From assembly GCF_004963255.1 (NCBI RefSeq), contig NZ_SUGA01000002.1, positions 1-64,000 on the forward strand: a stretch of 64,000 bases of DNA, written 5' to 3'. The translations under genes and the position numbers were made by a program. Each line of letters begins with the position of its first letter. Positions within the stretch are counted from its first letter, which is position 1. Source of the DNA: Mesorhizobium sp. (lineage in GTDB: Bacteria; Pseudomonadota; Alphaproteobacteria; Rhizobiales; Rhizobiaceae). Shown one piece after another: positions 7,463 through 17,086 of the stretch. The notes under the pieces were generated by a model. It did no database searches. It was not told the DNA's origin and saw only the letters and a program-made list of their open reading frames with translations.

Positions 7463-9139
7463 ATGAGAGTCGACCTGTACGAAAAACTGATGCGCGCCGG
7501 TGCGAGCCGCCGCGATGTGCTGAAGGGTGCTGCCTCGATGGCCGCGATCGCCGCTGCGTCCGGCGCCGGGCTCGGCGCGCTGACGAGGCCGGCCGCGGCC
7601 GACGATAGTCTGCGTGCGAAAATCCTGCAGATCCCGGGCGTCGGCAAAGGCCAGCCGACGGATGCCGACTTCCAGAAGGTCGGCGAGCTCTGCCTGGAAG
7701 CGACAAAGGCGAACGTCAAGGAAGGCGAGTTCGCCGGCGTCGAGCTCACCTTCATGGGCCTCAACAACCAGAACCTGCACAACGTGCTGTTCCGTGGTTT
7801 CCTGAAGCCGTGGGAGGCCTATACGGGCGCCAAGATCAGCTGGATCGACCTCGCCCAGGCCGACTACAACGCCCGCCTGCAGCAATCGATCGCCACGGGC
7901 ACCGTCGACTTCGACATCATCGAGATGGGCGCGCCCTTCGAAGGCGATGTCTGCGGCAAGGGCCTCACCTCCGAGATGCCCGACTGGGTCAAGAAGCAGA
8001 TCGACTTCGACGACCTGGTCAACTATCTCAAGCCGCCGGTCGGCACGTGGAACGGCAAGCAGTATCGCGTGACCATCGACGGCGATGCGCATAATTTCAA
8101 CTACCGCACCGACGTGTTCTCCGACTCCGAGCTGGCGGCAGCCTGGAAGGCGGACAGTGGCGACAAGGCGGGCCTGACGGAGTGGGGCGTGCCCAAGACC
8201 TGGCAGCAGGTCCAGGCCGTAACCAAGTTCCTGAAGGGCAAGAAATTCAAGGGCCAGGACGTCTATGGCTATCTCGACGCGCCCAAGCCCTGGGGCGGTT
8301 TCGGCTTCTATTTCCTCGGCAGCCGCGCCACCGCCTATGCCAAGCACCCCGACGACAAGGCCTGGCTGTTCGACGCCGACACGATGAAGCCGCGCGTCAA
8401 CAATCCGGCCTGGGTGCGCGCCATCCAGGACGTCATCAACGCCCTGCCGTCCGAGCCCGCCGACCAGATCAACGCCGATCCGAACACGACCGCCTTCCAG
8501 CAGTTCCTGGCCGGCACCGGCTCGATGATCCCCTGGTGGGGCGACGTCGGTTCGAACGTGAAGACCAATGACTCGTCGGTCATCGGCGATGTCACCGGCT
8601 TCTCGATCCTGCCCGGCTCAGACGATGTCTACAACTCCAAGACCGGCAAGTGGGACAAGCTCGCCAGCGGCCCGAACTATGCGCCGAACTGCGCCTATCT
8701 CGGCTGGGGCGTCTATGTCATGGCACGCGTCGATGCCGACGAGAAGAAGAAGAAGGCCGCATGGTCAGCCGCAGCCCATCTCGGCGGCAAGGACCTGTCG
8801 ATCTGGACGGCGATGTATCCGTCGGGCTTCCAGCCCTACCGCAACTCCCATTTCAACATTCCCGAATGGGTTGCGGCGGGCTATGACGAAGCCTTCATCA
8901 CCTCCTATCTCAAGTCGGAAGGCGATAGTTACAACCATCCGAACGCGGCGATCGAGCCCCGCATCCCCGGCATCTTCCAGTATTACTCCGCTGCCGAGGA
9001 CATCCTGGCCAACACCTTCGCCGGCAAGATGAAGGCGCAAGAAGGTGCGGATGCCATCGCTGCCGCCTGGGAAAAGCTGACCGACCAGATCGGCCGCGAA
9101 AACCAGATCAAGCTCTACAAAGCCTCGCTCGGCATGTAG
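7463..9139 (+). CDS. ABC transporter extracellular sugar-binding protein, Tat-exported
   Basis: The 558-residue periplasmic binding protein captures the sugar for the permeases downstream. The N-terminus has a twin-arginine signal (SRRDVLKGAASMAAIAAAS) followed by a cleavage region near RPAAADD. Its length and sequence fit the large family-1 solute-binding proteins (about 550 residues) used with UgpA/E-type permeases. The body has an aromatic-rich ligand region (PWGGFGFYF, MIPWWGDVG). Tat export suggests folding before secretion. A stem-loop after the stop could limit read-through and raise its level over the permeases. The substrate is inferred only from the kinase and mutarotase partners. 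Confidence 0.88.
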   Translation: MRVDLYEKLMRAGASRRDVLKGAASMAAIAAASGAGLGALTRPAAADDSLRAKILQIPGVGKGQPTDADFQKVGELCLEATKANVKEGEFAGVELTFMGLNNQNLHNVLFRGFLKPWEAYTGAKISWIDLAQADYNARLQQSIATGTVDFDIIEMGAPFEGDVCGKGLTSEMPDWVKKQIDFDDLVNYLKPPVGTWNGKQYRVTIDGDAHNFNYRTDVFSDSELAAAWKADSGDKAGLTEWGVPKTWQQVQAVTKFLKGKKFKGQDVYGYLDAPKPWGGFGFYFLGSRATAYAKHPDDKAWLFDADTMKPRVNNPAWVRAIQDVINALPSEPADQINADPNTTAFQQFLAGTGSMIPWWGDVGSNVKTNDSSVIGDVTGFSILPGSDDVYNSKTGKWDKLASGPNYAPNCAYLGWGVYVMARVDADEKKKKAAWSAAAHLGGKDLSIWTAMYPSGFQPYRNSHFNIPEWVAAGYDEAFITSYLKSEGDSYNHPNAAIEPRIPGIFQYYSAAEDILANTFAGKMKAQEGADAIAAAWEKLTDQIGRENQIKLYKASLGM

Positions 9140-9156
9140 GCTGGCTTATAGACGTC

Positions 9157-9187
9157 GCGGCCCGATGGCACATCGTCGTCGGGCCGC
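9157..9187 (+). terminator. Intercistronic stem-loop after the binding-protein gene
   Basis: Perfect 9-base arms GCGGCCCGA and TCGGGCCGC flank a 13-base loop, followed by ATCTTT. It lies 17 bases after the stop of the binding-protein gene and before the permease genes. Such hairpins in transporter operons commonly act as partial terminators or 3' stabilisers that keep the binding protein in excess. The T-run is short, so full termination is unlikely. Confidence 0.5.
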
Positions 9188-9219
9188 ATCTTTACCGGCC
9201 CGACCGGTTTGATGCGCTA

Positions 9220-9265
9220 GAGCAATTCCAGGAAAAGTGTGAGCGGTTTTCCGTCTGGAATTGCG
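9220..9265. repeat. Intergenic palindromic mosaic repeat, copy 2
   Basis: Near-identical to the copy at 6061-6100: arms AGCAATTCC and GGAATTGC around a centre containing AAAGTGTGAGCGGTTTTCC. It sits between the binding-protein stem-loop and the first permease start, so this transcript carries two consecutive hairpins. Confidence 0.85.
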
Positions 9266-9287
9266 AAAAACCTGGAAGGCGAGAGGC

Positions 9288-10403
9288 GTGGCTGAGCACA
9301 CTTCGACCGCGAATGCGTGGCCGGCAAATCCGGCCGACCTGATCCCGCAAGGCCGCAAGCGCCTCGGCTGGGGCCTGCTGGCCGCAGCCACGCTCGGCTT
9401 GCTGGCGATCATTGTCGTGCAGATCCTCTACAAGACCGAGATGTCCACGATCGGCTTCGACACTTGGCGGCCGGTGATCTATGCCTATATCCTGTGGGGT
9501 GCAGCACTTGGTGCCTGGCAGGTGCTGACGCGCGGCGAGGACGGGCAGCGCGCGCTGTTCCTTTTGCCGGCGCTGCTCTTCACCATCGCCATGGTGATCT
9601 TCCCGACGCTGTTCGGCTTCTACATCGCCTTGACCGACTGGAACCTAAGTTCGTTTGCCGGACGCAGGTTCAACGGCCTCGACAATTTCTGGCAGATGCT
9701 GGCCGACCCCTATTACCGCAACGCGCTGTTCAACATGGTGCTCTATGTGCTTGCGGTGCTGGTCGAATATGTCATCGCCTTCGGCCTGGCGCTGCTGCTC
9801 AACGCGCAGATCAAGGCGCGAAAGTTCTTCCGCGTCGTCTTCCTGCTGCCGCTGATGCTGTCGCCGGTGGCGGTGTCCTGGATGGTCGGCAAGTCGCTGA
9901 TGGAGTACCGGTTCGGCCCGGCGGCGACGCTGGCGCGCCATCTCGGCTGGGACAATCCCGCCTTCTTCTCCGACCCGATCACCGCCCGCATCTCGATCAT
10001 GATGCTGGATGCCTGGACGTTCATCCCGTTCATGATGATCATGCTGCTTGCCGGCCTGCAGGCGATGTCGCGCGAGGTGCTGGAGGCCGCCCGCGTCGAC
10101 GGCGCGACCGCGTGGCAGACCTTCTGGCAGGTGACCTTCCCGCTGATGCTGCCGGTGTCGGTGACGGCGGTGATCCTGCGCATCATCTTCAAGCTGAAGC
10201 TCGCCGACATCATCATCACCCTGACCTCAGGCGGCCCCGGCGGCGCCACCGATTCCGTATCGAGCTTCATCTATCGCGAATATCGCGATCGCTCGAATGT
10301 CGGCTACGGCACCATGCTCGCCATGGCCTATCTCGTCATCATCGTCGTGTTCGTGACCTGGCTTCTAAAATTCGCCAGTCGCTTCGTGCGCAACGTCAAC
10401 TGA
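9288..10403 (+). CDS. Sugar ABC transporter permease (MalF/UgpA type)
   Basis: This 371-residue inner-membrane protein has about eight hydrophobic segments, including two N-terminal helices before the core. The EAA-type cytoplasmic loop is visible as EAARVDGATAWQTFWQVTFP, which docks on the ATPase. I choose the GTG at 9288 (VAEHTSTANAW), preceded by GAGAGG. The in-frame TTG at 9261 falls inside the repeat. It forms the heterodimeric channel with the next gene, starting 8 bases after its stop. Expression is with the binding protein, probably reduced by the intervening hairpins. Confidence 0.88.
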   Translation: MAEHTSTANAWPANPADLIPQGRKRLGWGLLAAATLGLLAIIVVQILYKTEMSTIGFDTWRPVIYAYILWGAALGAWQVLTRGEDGQRALFLLPALLFTIAMVIFPTLFGFYIALTDWNLSSFAGRRFNGLDNFWQMLADPYYRNALFNMVLYVLAVLVEYVIAFGLALLLNAQIKARKFFRVVFLLPLMLSPVAVSWMVGKSLMEYRFGPAATLARHLGWDNPAFFSDPITARISIMMLDAWTFIPFMMIMLLAGLQAMSREVLEAARVDGATAWQTFWQVTFPLMLPVSVTAVILRIIFKLKLADIIITLTSGGPGGATDSVSSFIYREYRDRSNVGYGTMLAMAYLVIIVVFVTWLLKFASRFVRNVN

Positions 10404-10411
10404 GCGGCATC

Positions 10412-11329
10412 ATGAGCGTCCAGACCACCGACTACACCGTTTCCGAAATCCGCTCGCCGGCGGCCTTCATCACCAGCCGCGTCTTCATCTATGGCGCGCT
10501 CGTCTTCTGGGCATTCGTGTGCCTGTTCCCGATCTACTGGACGATCACCACCTCGTTCAAATCGGCGGTCGACGTCACGCAAGGCCATCTCATCCCCTTC
10601 GTCGACTTCACGCCGGACTGGAAGGGCTGGCGCTCGCTCGGCCTGTCGCCGGATTCGATCTTCCAGACCTCGACCGTGCGCGACGAATTCTTCAAGCGCT
10701 TCATGAACTCGGTCATCACCTCGGTCGGCGCATCGGCTCTCGCCATCATCATCGGCAGCCTCGCCGCCTATGGCCTTGTCCGTTACCGCTACAAATTCGC
10801 CTGGTTCAGGAACGAGGACATCTCCTTCTTCTTCCTGTCGCAGCTCATCCTGCCGCCAGTCGTGCTGGCGCTCCCCTTCCTGGTGCTCTACCGCGAAGTG
10901 GCGCTCCTCGACACCCGCATCGGTCTCGTGCTCCTCTACACGCTGATGGTGCTGCCGATCGTCATCTGGATCATGCGCGACCAGTTCAACTCCATTCCCG
11001 TCGAATTGGAGGAAGCGGCTTTGGTCGACGGGCTGTCGATCTGGGGCGCGTTCTTCCGCATCGTCATGCCGATCGCCCTGCCCGGCATGGTCGCCGCCTT
11101 CATCCTGGCGATGGTGCTGTGCTGGAACGAGTATTTCTTCGCCGCGCTTCTGACGTCGACCGACGCCAAGACCATCCCCGTAATGGTGGCGAGCCAGACC
11201 GGCTCGCAAGGCATCAACTGGTGGTCGATGGCAGCCCTGGCCACCGCCGCGATCGCGCCGCTGGCGATCATCGGCATCGCGCTCGAACGCTACCTGATCA
11301 TGGGCATGACGGCCGGCTCGGTGAAGTAG
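10412..11329 (+). CDS. Sugar ABC transporter permease (MalG/UgpE type)
   Basis: The ATG at 10412 gives a 305-residue protein beginning MSVQTTDYTVSEIRSP. A much longer in-frame extension upstream is a frame shadow of the first permease. It has six hydrophobic segments and the EAA loop EEAALVDGLSIWGAFFRIVM followed by PIALPG, typical of MalG-type subunits. It is the second half of the channel and the last gene of the rightward transporter operon. A convergent creatininase-family gene ends 41 bases downstream. Confidence 0.9.
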   Translation: MSVQTTDYTVSEIRSPAAFITSRVFIYGALVFWAFVCLFPIYWTITTSFKSAVDVTQGHLIPFVDFTPDWKGWRSLGLSPDSIFQTSTVRDEFFKRFMNSVITSVGASALAIIIGSLAAYGLVRYRYKFAWFRNEDISFFFLSQLILPPVVLALPFLVLYREVALLDTRIGLVLLYTLMVLPIVIWIMRDQFNSIPVELEEAALVDGLSIWGAFFRIVMPIALPGMVAAFILAMVLCWNEYFFAALLTSTDAKTIPVMVASQTGSQGINWWSMAALATAAIAPLAIIGIALERYLIMGMTAGSVK

Positions 11330-11370
11330 CGGGACCTTTCCTTCCCCTTTGTGGGAGAAGGAGAAGGTGC

Positions 11371-12114
11371 CTATCGCACCAGGATTGCCCTCAAATGATC
11401 AAGGATCATAGCGACGCCGATCTTGCCGAGGCTCGCCGAGGCCTCCGCCGCGTCTTTCGTGTACCAGCCGGTGTTGTCGGCCAAATGCTTCTCGTCCACG
11501 GCCTCGGGGCATAAGGCCAGCATCAACGAGGTTTCGCCTTTGCCGGCATGGTCGAACGGGTATTTGCCGTTCATCGCGGCCGGCATCAGCGGGTGCACCT
11601 GCACCCAGTTGAAGACATTCTCGCCCTGCGCATGGCCGGCATAGTAGTCGGCCATGCTGTTCGACCCCCACCAGCCCTCGCCGCGCTCCTTTTCCAGGAA
11701 ACGGAAGATCGCCTGGCGGCCGGCAGTCTTGAAGGCGAGGTCGGTCGGCATGCCGGCGACGAAATTCTCGGTCTGATGATGGATGATGGCGTGGATGTTG
11801 CGGAAGCCGATGCGCAACAGCCCGTAGAACAATTCCTCGGCGAATGGCGAAAGCACCGGACCACCGACCTGCACCGAGCCGCTGCCTTCCGGCGCCGCCA
11901 CCGCATAGCTTGCCGCGCCGTAATAGAAGGGCGGCAGGATGACGAGGTCCCTCTCCTTCTCGATCAGCTCCACCGTCTTGATGACGGCCAAAGTGTCCAT
12001 CCCGACCGCCATGTGCTCGCCATGGTATTCGAGCACGCCGAGCGGCAGCACGACCGGCCAGTTCTCCTTGATCGCCTTGCGGATCTGGTGCGGCAGCATC
12101 AGCTCGTAGCGCAT
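11371..12114 (-). CDS. Creatininase-family amidohydrolase
   Basis: This 247-residue protein shows metal-ligand motifs of the creatininase superfamily: LPLGVLEYHGEHMAVGMDT near the N-terminus (Glu, His, Asp ligands) and HAGKGETSLMLAL near residue 190, where Glu is the usual conserved ligand. Family members cleave cyclic amides (creatinine) or related C-N bonds, including F420 and mycofactocin-related and pterin-deamination steps. Its stop-to-start spacing with the SIS gene is 3 bases, so they form one transcript. Its role in a sugar locus is unclear; it may act on a nitrogen-containing sugar derivative. Specific substrate unknown. Confidence 0.75.
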   Translation of the reverse strand: MRYELMLPHQIRKAIKENWPVVLPLGVLEYHGEHMAVGMDTLAVIKTVELIEKERDLVILPPFYYGAASYAVAAPEGSGSVQVGGPVLSPFAEELFYGLLRIGFRNIHAIIHHQTENFVAGMPTDLAFKTAGRQAIFRFLEKERGEGWWGSNSMADYYAGHAQGENVFNWVQVHPLMPAAMNGKYPFDHAGKGETSLMLALCPEAVDEKHLADNTGWYTKDAAEASASLGKIGVAMILDHLRAILVR

Positions 12115-12117
12115 GCC

Positions 12118-12684
12118 CTACTCCATATTGGTGTGCCTGGCGCGCATCGCTTCCGGCGTCGCATTGGTCAGCGCCTGGAGCCTCAGCACCATGATCTCGA
12201 ACAAGAGGAACAGCGCGCCTTCGAACAGCGAGCCCATCGGCAGCACCGAGCTTCTTGCCGCGCCCTGGTCGCTGGCCATGGTCTGGGCGGGAATGACCAG
12301 CGTGAAGTCGGCAAGCTTCGCCGCGCTGCCTGTCGGTTCGGCCGTCAGGAGCAGCACCTTTGCGCCGGCATCGCGGGCAACCCGCATCAAGGTCAGCACC
12401 GTGGTGGTTTCGCCCGGCCCTGAACTCGCCAGGAAGACGTCGCCCTGCCCGAGCGGCGGCGTGGTCATGTCGCCGACCACCGAGGCCGGCAAGCCGAGAT
12501 GATAGAGCCGCATGGCAAAACCCTTCACCTGCAGCGCCTCGCGGCCGCAGCCATAGACGGCGATCCTGCCGGCGCCGGCCAACATGGCGCAGGCCGCGTC
12601 GATCCGCGCTTCATCCGTGCGCGCCAGCACCGCGCCAAGCTCGTCTAGCGCGGTCGCGAACATGCCGGATCCGGCTTTGCTCAT
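12118..12684 (-). CDS. SIS-domain sugar isomerase-like protein
   Basis: The roughly 188-residue protein is a single SIS domain, similar in size to 6-phospho-3-hexuloisomerases. Characteristic segments are GRIAVYGCGREALQVKGFAM, SSGPGETTTVLTLM (phosphosugar loop) and AKVLLLTAEPTG. It probably isomerises or senses a phosphosugar in the cytoplasm. ATG 12684 is used; a GTG at 12696 adds four residues and cannot be excluded, as neither has a strong ribosome site. It is the first gene of a two-gene leftward unit with the creatininase-like protein, divergent from the aldo/keto reductase. Confidence 0.75.
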   Translation of the reverse strand: MSKAGSGMFATALDELGAVLARTDEARIDAACAMLAGAGRIAVYGCGREALQVKGFAMRLYHLGLPASVVGDMTTPPLGQGDVFLASSGPGETTTVLTLMRVARDAGAKVLLLTAEPTGSAAKLADFTLVIPAQTMASDQGAARSSVLPMGSLFEGALFLLFEIMVLRLQALTNATPEAMRARHTNME

Positions 12685-12872
12685 GGAATGGCTCACCCTG
12701 TCTGCGTGATGTCGCGTGTCTCTACAGATTCGGCGGCGCGCTGGCCGCGAAAGGCTTGTTTTTGTTCATGCTACCATTGCGAAAATCGCTGTCCAACGAG
12801 CCTCGGCACTTTTGCTGGGCCACCGGCGTGATAGTGTCATGTCAGACAAATCGCTCCGGGACATCGTCAGAC

Positions 12873-13895
12873 ATGAAGACACGGCACTTCGACCGCATCG
12901 GCAATGGCGGCATCACCTTCACCGAACTCGGCTTCGGCACCGCGCCGCTCGGCAATCTTTATCGCGCCATCTCCGACGAGGACGCCAATGCCACCCTGGA
13001 GGCGGCATGGAAGGCTGGCTGCCGTTACTTCGACACGGCGCCGCTTTACGGCCTCGGCCTGTCGGAAACCCGCCTCAACCCTTTCCTGCGCGGCAGGAAG
13101 CGCGACGACTATGTGCTGTCGAGCAAGGTCGGCCGCCTCATGCGCGTCGCCCCGCCGGACCAGCGCACCGGCATCGGCAAGTTCTTCGAGACGCCGTCGC
13201 GCCGCGAAGTCTACGACTATTCCTATGACGGCGTCATGCGCTCCTTCGAGGCCTCGCTGGAGCGTCTTGGCGTCGACCGCATCGACATCCTCTTCGTGCA
13301 CGACGTCGACATCTTTACCCATGGCAGCAAGGAAGCCTCGGATGCCCGCATCGCGGAGTTCATGTCGTCCGGCTATTACGGGCTGCTTTCGCTCCGCGAC
13401 CAGGGCGTGATCAAGGCTTTCGGCGGCGGCATCAATGAGTGGCAGGTCGCGCAGACGCTGGCCGAGCGCGGCGATTTCGACCTGTTCCTGCTCGCCGGCC
13501 GCTACACGCTGCTCGAACAGGAAGCGCTGCAGTCATTCTTGCCGCTTTGCCAGAAGCGCGGCATCGGCATCGTGCTGGGCGGCCCCTACAATTCCGGCGT
13601 GCTGGCAACCGGGCCGAAGCCCGGCGCCTTCTACAATTACAGTGAGGCGCCGAAGGAGATCCTCGATCGCGTGGCGCGCATCGAGGAAGTCTGCAAGCGC
13701 CATGGCGTGCGCCTGATCGAGGCGGCGCTGCAATTCCCGCTGCAGCATCCGTCGGTGATGTCGGTGATCCCGGGCGGCCAACGGCCTGCCGAAGTCGAAA
13801 GCAATCGCGCGCTGCTCGACACCAAGATACCGGCGGCGCTGTGGGCGGATTTGAAACAGGAAGGCCTAATGCGCGCCGACGCGCCGACGGCCTGA
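12873..13895 (+). CDS. Aldo/keto reductase, D-threo-aldose 1-dehydrogenase type
   Basis: The 340-residue NAD(P)-dependent oxidoreductase starts at ATG 12873 (MKTRHFDRIGNGGITFTELG). The N-terminus with GFGTAPLGNLY and the segment YFDTAPLYGLGLSE carry the catalytic Asp and Tyr of the family. VDRIDILFVHDVD and VMSVIPGGQRP form the barrel and cofactor end. Homologues oxidise L-fucose, D-arabinose and related aldoses to lactones or oxidise pyridoxal. Next to a FucU-type mutarotase this points to L-fucose-like sugars. It is transcribed divergently from the SIS gene across 188 bases. Confidence 0.8.
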   Translation: MKTRHFDRIGNGGITFTELGFGTAPLGNLYRAISDEDANATLEAAWKAGCRYFDTAPLYGLGLSETRLNPFLRGRKRDDYVLSSKVGRLMRVAPPDQRTGIGKFFETPSRREVYDYSYDGVMRSFEASLERLGVDRIDILFVHDVDIFTHGSKEASDARIAEFMSSGYYGLLSLRDQGVIKAFGGGINEWQVAQTLAERGDFDLFLLAGRYTLLEQEALQSFLPLCQKRGIGIVLGGPYNSGVLATGPKPGAFYNYSEAPKEILDRVARIEEVCKRHGVRLIEAALQFPLQHPSVMSVIPGGQRPAEVESNRALLDTKIPAALWADLKQEGLMRADAPTA

Positions 13896-13917
13896 GCAAT
13901 TCCAGGAGAAAGTGCCG
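13893..13917. repeat. Partial intergenic mosaic repeat (half copy)
   Basis: GAGCAATTCCAGGAGAAAGTG matches the left arm of the repeat seen at 9220, but the right arm is missing, so it is a truncated copy. It overlaps the stop codon of the aldo/keto reductase. Confidence 0.5.
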
Positions 13918-13941
13918 GCTGCCTCTCAGCCGAAAAAAGAA

Positions 13942-13961
13942 AAGCCGGGCAAGCCCGGCTT
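13942..13961 (-). terminator. Rho-independent terminator of hupB
   Basis: Arms AAGCCGGGC and GCCCGGCTT (9 bp) face each other across a very short loop. On the minus strand the hairpin is followed by TTTCTTTTTT. It lies 22 bases after the hupB stop. It may also help end rightward transcription from the aldo/keto reductase. Confidence 0.8.
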
Positions 13962-13983
13962 TTCTGCGCTTAAAGAAAAGGTC

Positions 13984-14256
13984 TTAGTTGACCGCGTCCT
14001 TGAGGCCCTTGCCGGCCGAGAACTTCGGCACGGTGCGCGCCGGAATCTTCACTTCCGCGCCGGTCTGCGGATTGCGGCCGGTCGAAGCAGCGCGTTTTGA
14101 CACGGTGAAATTTCCGAAGCCGACAAGCCGGACATCGCCGCCCTTCTTCAGTTCGCCTGTGATCACGGAGAACACCGCATCGACGGCGGACTGCGCATCA
14201 GCCTTCGAAATGCTTGCGGCATCGGCGACAGCGGACACCAGTTCGTTCTTGTTCAT
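13984..14256 (-). CDS. hupB: HU-family DNA-binding protein
   Basis: This 90-residue histone-like protein binds and bends DNA without sequence specificity as a homodimer in the nucleoid. It shows MNKNELVSAVADAASISKAD at the N-terminus, the GFGNFTVSKRAAS strand and the arm GRNPQTGAEVKIPA with its intercalating Pro. I use ATG 14256 (AAGGGA at 9 bases) rather than the preceding TTG. The gene lies downstream of lon on the same strand, a common alphaproteobacterial order, but with its own terminator after it and a lon terminator before it. Confidence 0.95.
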   Translation of the reverse strand: MNKNELVSAVADAASISKADAQSAVDAVFSVITGELKKGGDVRLVGFGNFTVSKRAASTGRNPQTGAEVKIPARTVPKFSAGKGLKDAVN

Positions 14257-14398
14257 CAAAATTCCCTTCCATGAGAAAACCGGAACTTACGACTCATCCG
14301 GCAGGAAACGGACTTTAGAAAGAAGCGTTCAGGAACCCAAGCCGAAAACCGCGGAATTCCGGGCTTTTTTGCATTTTTTCATGGCTTTTTCACATGAA

Positions 14399-14423
14399 AA
14401 AGCCGGGCTCAAGGCCCGGCTTT
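14399..14423 (-). terminator. Rho-independent terminator of lon
   Basis: Ten-base arms AAAGCCGGGC and GCCCGGCTTT with loop TCAAG, followed on the minus strand by TTTTC. It lies 29 bases beyond the lon stop. The stem is nearly the same as that after hupB. Confidence 0.8.
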
Positions 14424-14451
14424 CTCTTTGTGCACTGCACCTTAACATTTG

Positions 14452-16863
14452 TTAGTGCGCGAGCGACTTTCCAGCATCGTCGCCGCTGTCGACCGGGGCC
14501 GGCGCATTAACCGGCTCGACCCACTCGATCGGCTCCGGCATCCGGGTGAGCGCGTGCGCGAGCACCTCGCCGACCCGCGAGACCGGAACGATCTCCATGC
14601 CGTTCTTCACATTGTCCGGAATGTCCGCCAAATCCTTGACGTTCTCTTCCGGGATCAGCACCTTCTTGATGCCGCCGCGCAATGCCGCGAGCAGCTTCTC
14701 CTTAAGGCCACCGATCGGCAGGATACGACCACGCAGCGTGATCTCGCCGGTCATCGCCACATCGGCCCGGACCGGGATACCCGTCAGCACCGACACGATG
14801 GCCGTGGCCATCGCGGCACCGGCGGACGGGCCGTCCTTCGGGGTCGCGCCTTCCGGCAAGTGGACGTGGATGTCGCGCTTGTCGAACAGCGGTGGCTCGA
14901 TGCCGAAATCGAGCGCCCTGGAGCGGACATAGGAAGCCGCCGCCGAGATCGATTCCTTCATCACGTCGCGCAGATTGCCCGTCACCGTCATGCGACCCTT
15001 GCCAGGCATCATGACGCCTTCGATCGTCAGCAGCTCGCCGCCGACTTCCGTCCAGGCAAGACCCGTGACCACGCCGACCTGATCGTCGGCCTCGACCTGG
15101 CCGAAGCGGAAGCGCGGCACACCAAGATAATCGGCGAGGTTTTCCGCCGTGATCTTCACCGTCTTCTTCTTCGTCCGCAGGATCTCGGTCACCGCCTTGC
15201 GCCCGAGCTTCATCAGCTCGCGCTCCAGGCTGCGCACGCCGGCTTCCCGCGTGTAGGTCTGGATGATGCCGCGGATCGCGTCCTCGCCGACCGAGAATTC
15301 GTTCGGCTGCAGGGCATGATCACGGATCACCTTTGGCATCAGGTGACGCTTGGCGATCTCGATCTTCTCGTCCTCGGTATAACCGGCGATGCGGATGATC
15401 TCCATGCGGTCCATCAGGGGCGCAGGGATGTTCAGCGTGTTCGCCGTCGTCACGAACATCACGCTCGACAGGTCGTATTCGACCTCGAGGTAATGGTCCA
15501 TGAACGTCGAGTTCTGCTCCGGATCGAGCACCTCGAGCAGGGCCGATGACGGATCGCCGCGGAAGTCCTGGCCCATCTTGTCGATCTCGTCGAGCAGGAA
15601 GAGCGGGTTGGACTTCTTGGCCTTCTTCATCGACTGGATGACCTTGCCGGGCATCGAGCCGATATAGGTCCGCCGGTGACCGCGGATCTCGGCCTCGTCA
15701 CGCACGCCGCCGAGCGCCATGCGGATGAACTCGCGTCCGGTCGCCTTGGCGATCGACTTGCCGAGCGAGGTCTTGCCGACGCCGGGCGGTCCGACGAGGC
15801 ACAGGATCGGCCCCTTCAGCTTCTTCTGCCGGCTCTGCACGGCAAGATACTCGACGATGCGCTCCTTGACCTTGTCGAGGCCGAAATGGTCGGCGTCGAG
15901 CACGTCCTGCGCATAGTTGAGGTCCTGCTTGACCTTGGAGTTCTTGCCCCACGGGATCGACAGCAGCCAGTCGAGATAGTTGCGCACCACTGTCGATTCG
16001 GCCGACATCGGCGACATCGACCGCAGCTTCTTCAACTCGGCTTCCGCCTTCTCGCGGGCCTCCTTGGAGAGCTTGGTCTTCTTGATGCGCGCCTCGATCT
16101 CGGCGGCCTCGTCGCGGCCGTCCTCACCCTCACCGAGCTCCTTCTGGATCGCCTTCATCTGCTCGTTGAGGTAATATTCGCGCTGCGTCTTCTCCATCTG
16201 GCGCTTGACGCGCGAACGGATGCGCTTTTCCACCTGGAGCACGGAGATCTCGGCTTCCATGAAGCCCATCGCCTTCTCCAGACGCTCCTTCACGGAAAGC
16301 GTCGCGAGCATCTCCTGCTTCTCGGGGATCTTGATGGCGAGATGCGAGGCGACCGTATCGGCGAGCTTGGAATAGTCGTCGATCTGGCTGGCCGCACCCA
16401 CCACTTCGGGCGAGATCTTCTTGTTCAGCTTGACGTAATTCTCGAAGTCGGTGACGACCGAGCGGGCAAGCGCCTCGATTTCGACCTCTTCCTCTTCCGG
16501 CTCGGCGAGCGCGGTGGCGCGGGCCTCATGGAAATCGGCGCGGTCGGTGAACGAGACGATCTTGGCGCGCGAGGCGCCCTCGACCAGAACCTTCACGGTG
16601 CCGTCGGGCAGCTTCAGGAGCTGCAGCACATTGGCGAGCGTGCCGATGTCGAAGATCGCATCGGGCTCAGGATCGTCGTCGGCTGCATTCATCTGGGTGG
16701 CGAGCAGGATCTGCTTCTCCTGACCCATCACCTCTTCCAGCGCCTTGATCGACTTTTCACGGCCCACGAAGAGCGGAACGATCATATGCGGGAACACGAC
16801 GATATCGCGCAGTGGGAGGACTGCGAAAACGCCGTCGCCGGAAGCCTTGGATATCTTGGCCAT
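14452..16863 (-). CDS. lon: ATP-dependent protease Lon
   Basis: The 803-residue LonA protease degrades damaged and regulatory proteins as a cytoplasmic hexamer. It has the N-terminal substrate domain ([20 protein letters not shown]), a coiled region, an AAA+ module with Walker [10 protein letters not shown] and Walker [12 protein letters not shown], and a C-terminal Ser-Lys protease domain with the nucleophile in [11 protein letters not shown] start at ATG 16863 (AAAGG at 9 bases). Two earlier in-frame ATGs would add 13 residues not usual for the family. Length is normal. It is in the clpP-clpX-lon-hupB cluster. Confidence 0.97.
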   Translation of the reverse strand: MAKISKASGDGVFAVLPLRDIVVFPHMIVPLFVGREKSIKALEEVMGQEKQILLATQMNAADDDPEPDAIFDIGTLANVLQLLKLPDGTVKVLVEGASRAKIVSFTDRADFHEARATALAEPEEEEVEIEALARSVVTDFENYVKLNKKISPEVVGAASQIDDYSKLADTVASHLAIKIPEKQEMLATLSVKERLEKAMGFMEAEISVLQVEKRIRSRVKRQMEKTQREYYLNEQMKAIQKELGEGEDGRDEAAEIEARIKKTKLSKEAREKAEAELKKLRSMSPMSAESTVVRNYLDWLLSIPWGKNSKVKQDLNYAQDVLDADHFGLDKVKERIVEYLAVQSRQKKLKGPILCLVGPPGVGKTSLGKSIAKATGREFIRMALGGVRDEAEIRGHRRTYIGSMPGKVIQSMKKAKKSNPLFLLDEIDKMGQDFRGDPSSALLEVLDPEQNSTFMDHYLEVEYDLSSVMFVTTANTLNIPAPLMDRMEIIRIAGYTEDEKIEIAKRHLMPKVIRDHALQPNEFSVGEDAIRGIIQTYTREAGVRSLERELMKLGRKAVTEILRTKKKTVKITAENLADYLGVPRFRFGQVEADDQVGVVTGLAWTEVGGELLTIEGVMMPGKGRMTVTGNLRDVMKESISAAASYVRSRALDFGIEPPLFDKRDIHVHLPEGATPKDGPSAGAAMATAIVSVLTGIPVRADVAMTGEITLRGRILPIGGLKEKLLAALRGGIKKVLIPEENVKDLADIPDNVKNGMEIVPVSRVGEVLAHALTRMPEPIEWVEPVNAPAPVDSGDDAGKSLAH

Positions 16864-17086
16864 TGTCCAACCTTTCATGTCGCGGCCGCTTATTTTAGCC
16901 AACCGCGAATCTCATATTAACGACCGAGTGTCGTTCCGCCTACCACCGTTTGTGACGGGAGTTTTACAGCACAGAATTCGGCGCCTCGGCCTTCTGCTGT
17001 TAGGTGGATGCAGCCGGGGCAAAGATCAAGGGTTAACACGGTCGCTCGACCTGTTCCATCGCATATCCGCGCCCCGTTGACAGCAA

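Noticed and set aside
9317..10411. Extension of the second permease frame back through the first permease
   Set aside because: The first 365 residues are an out-of-frame reading of the first permease; the true start is ATG 10412.
16903..17086. Possible small RNA between clpX terminator and lon
   Set aside because: No promoter-terminator pair on one strand could be recognised; it is adequately explained as the lon 5' region.
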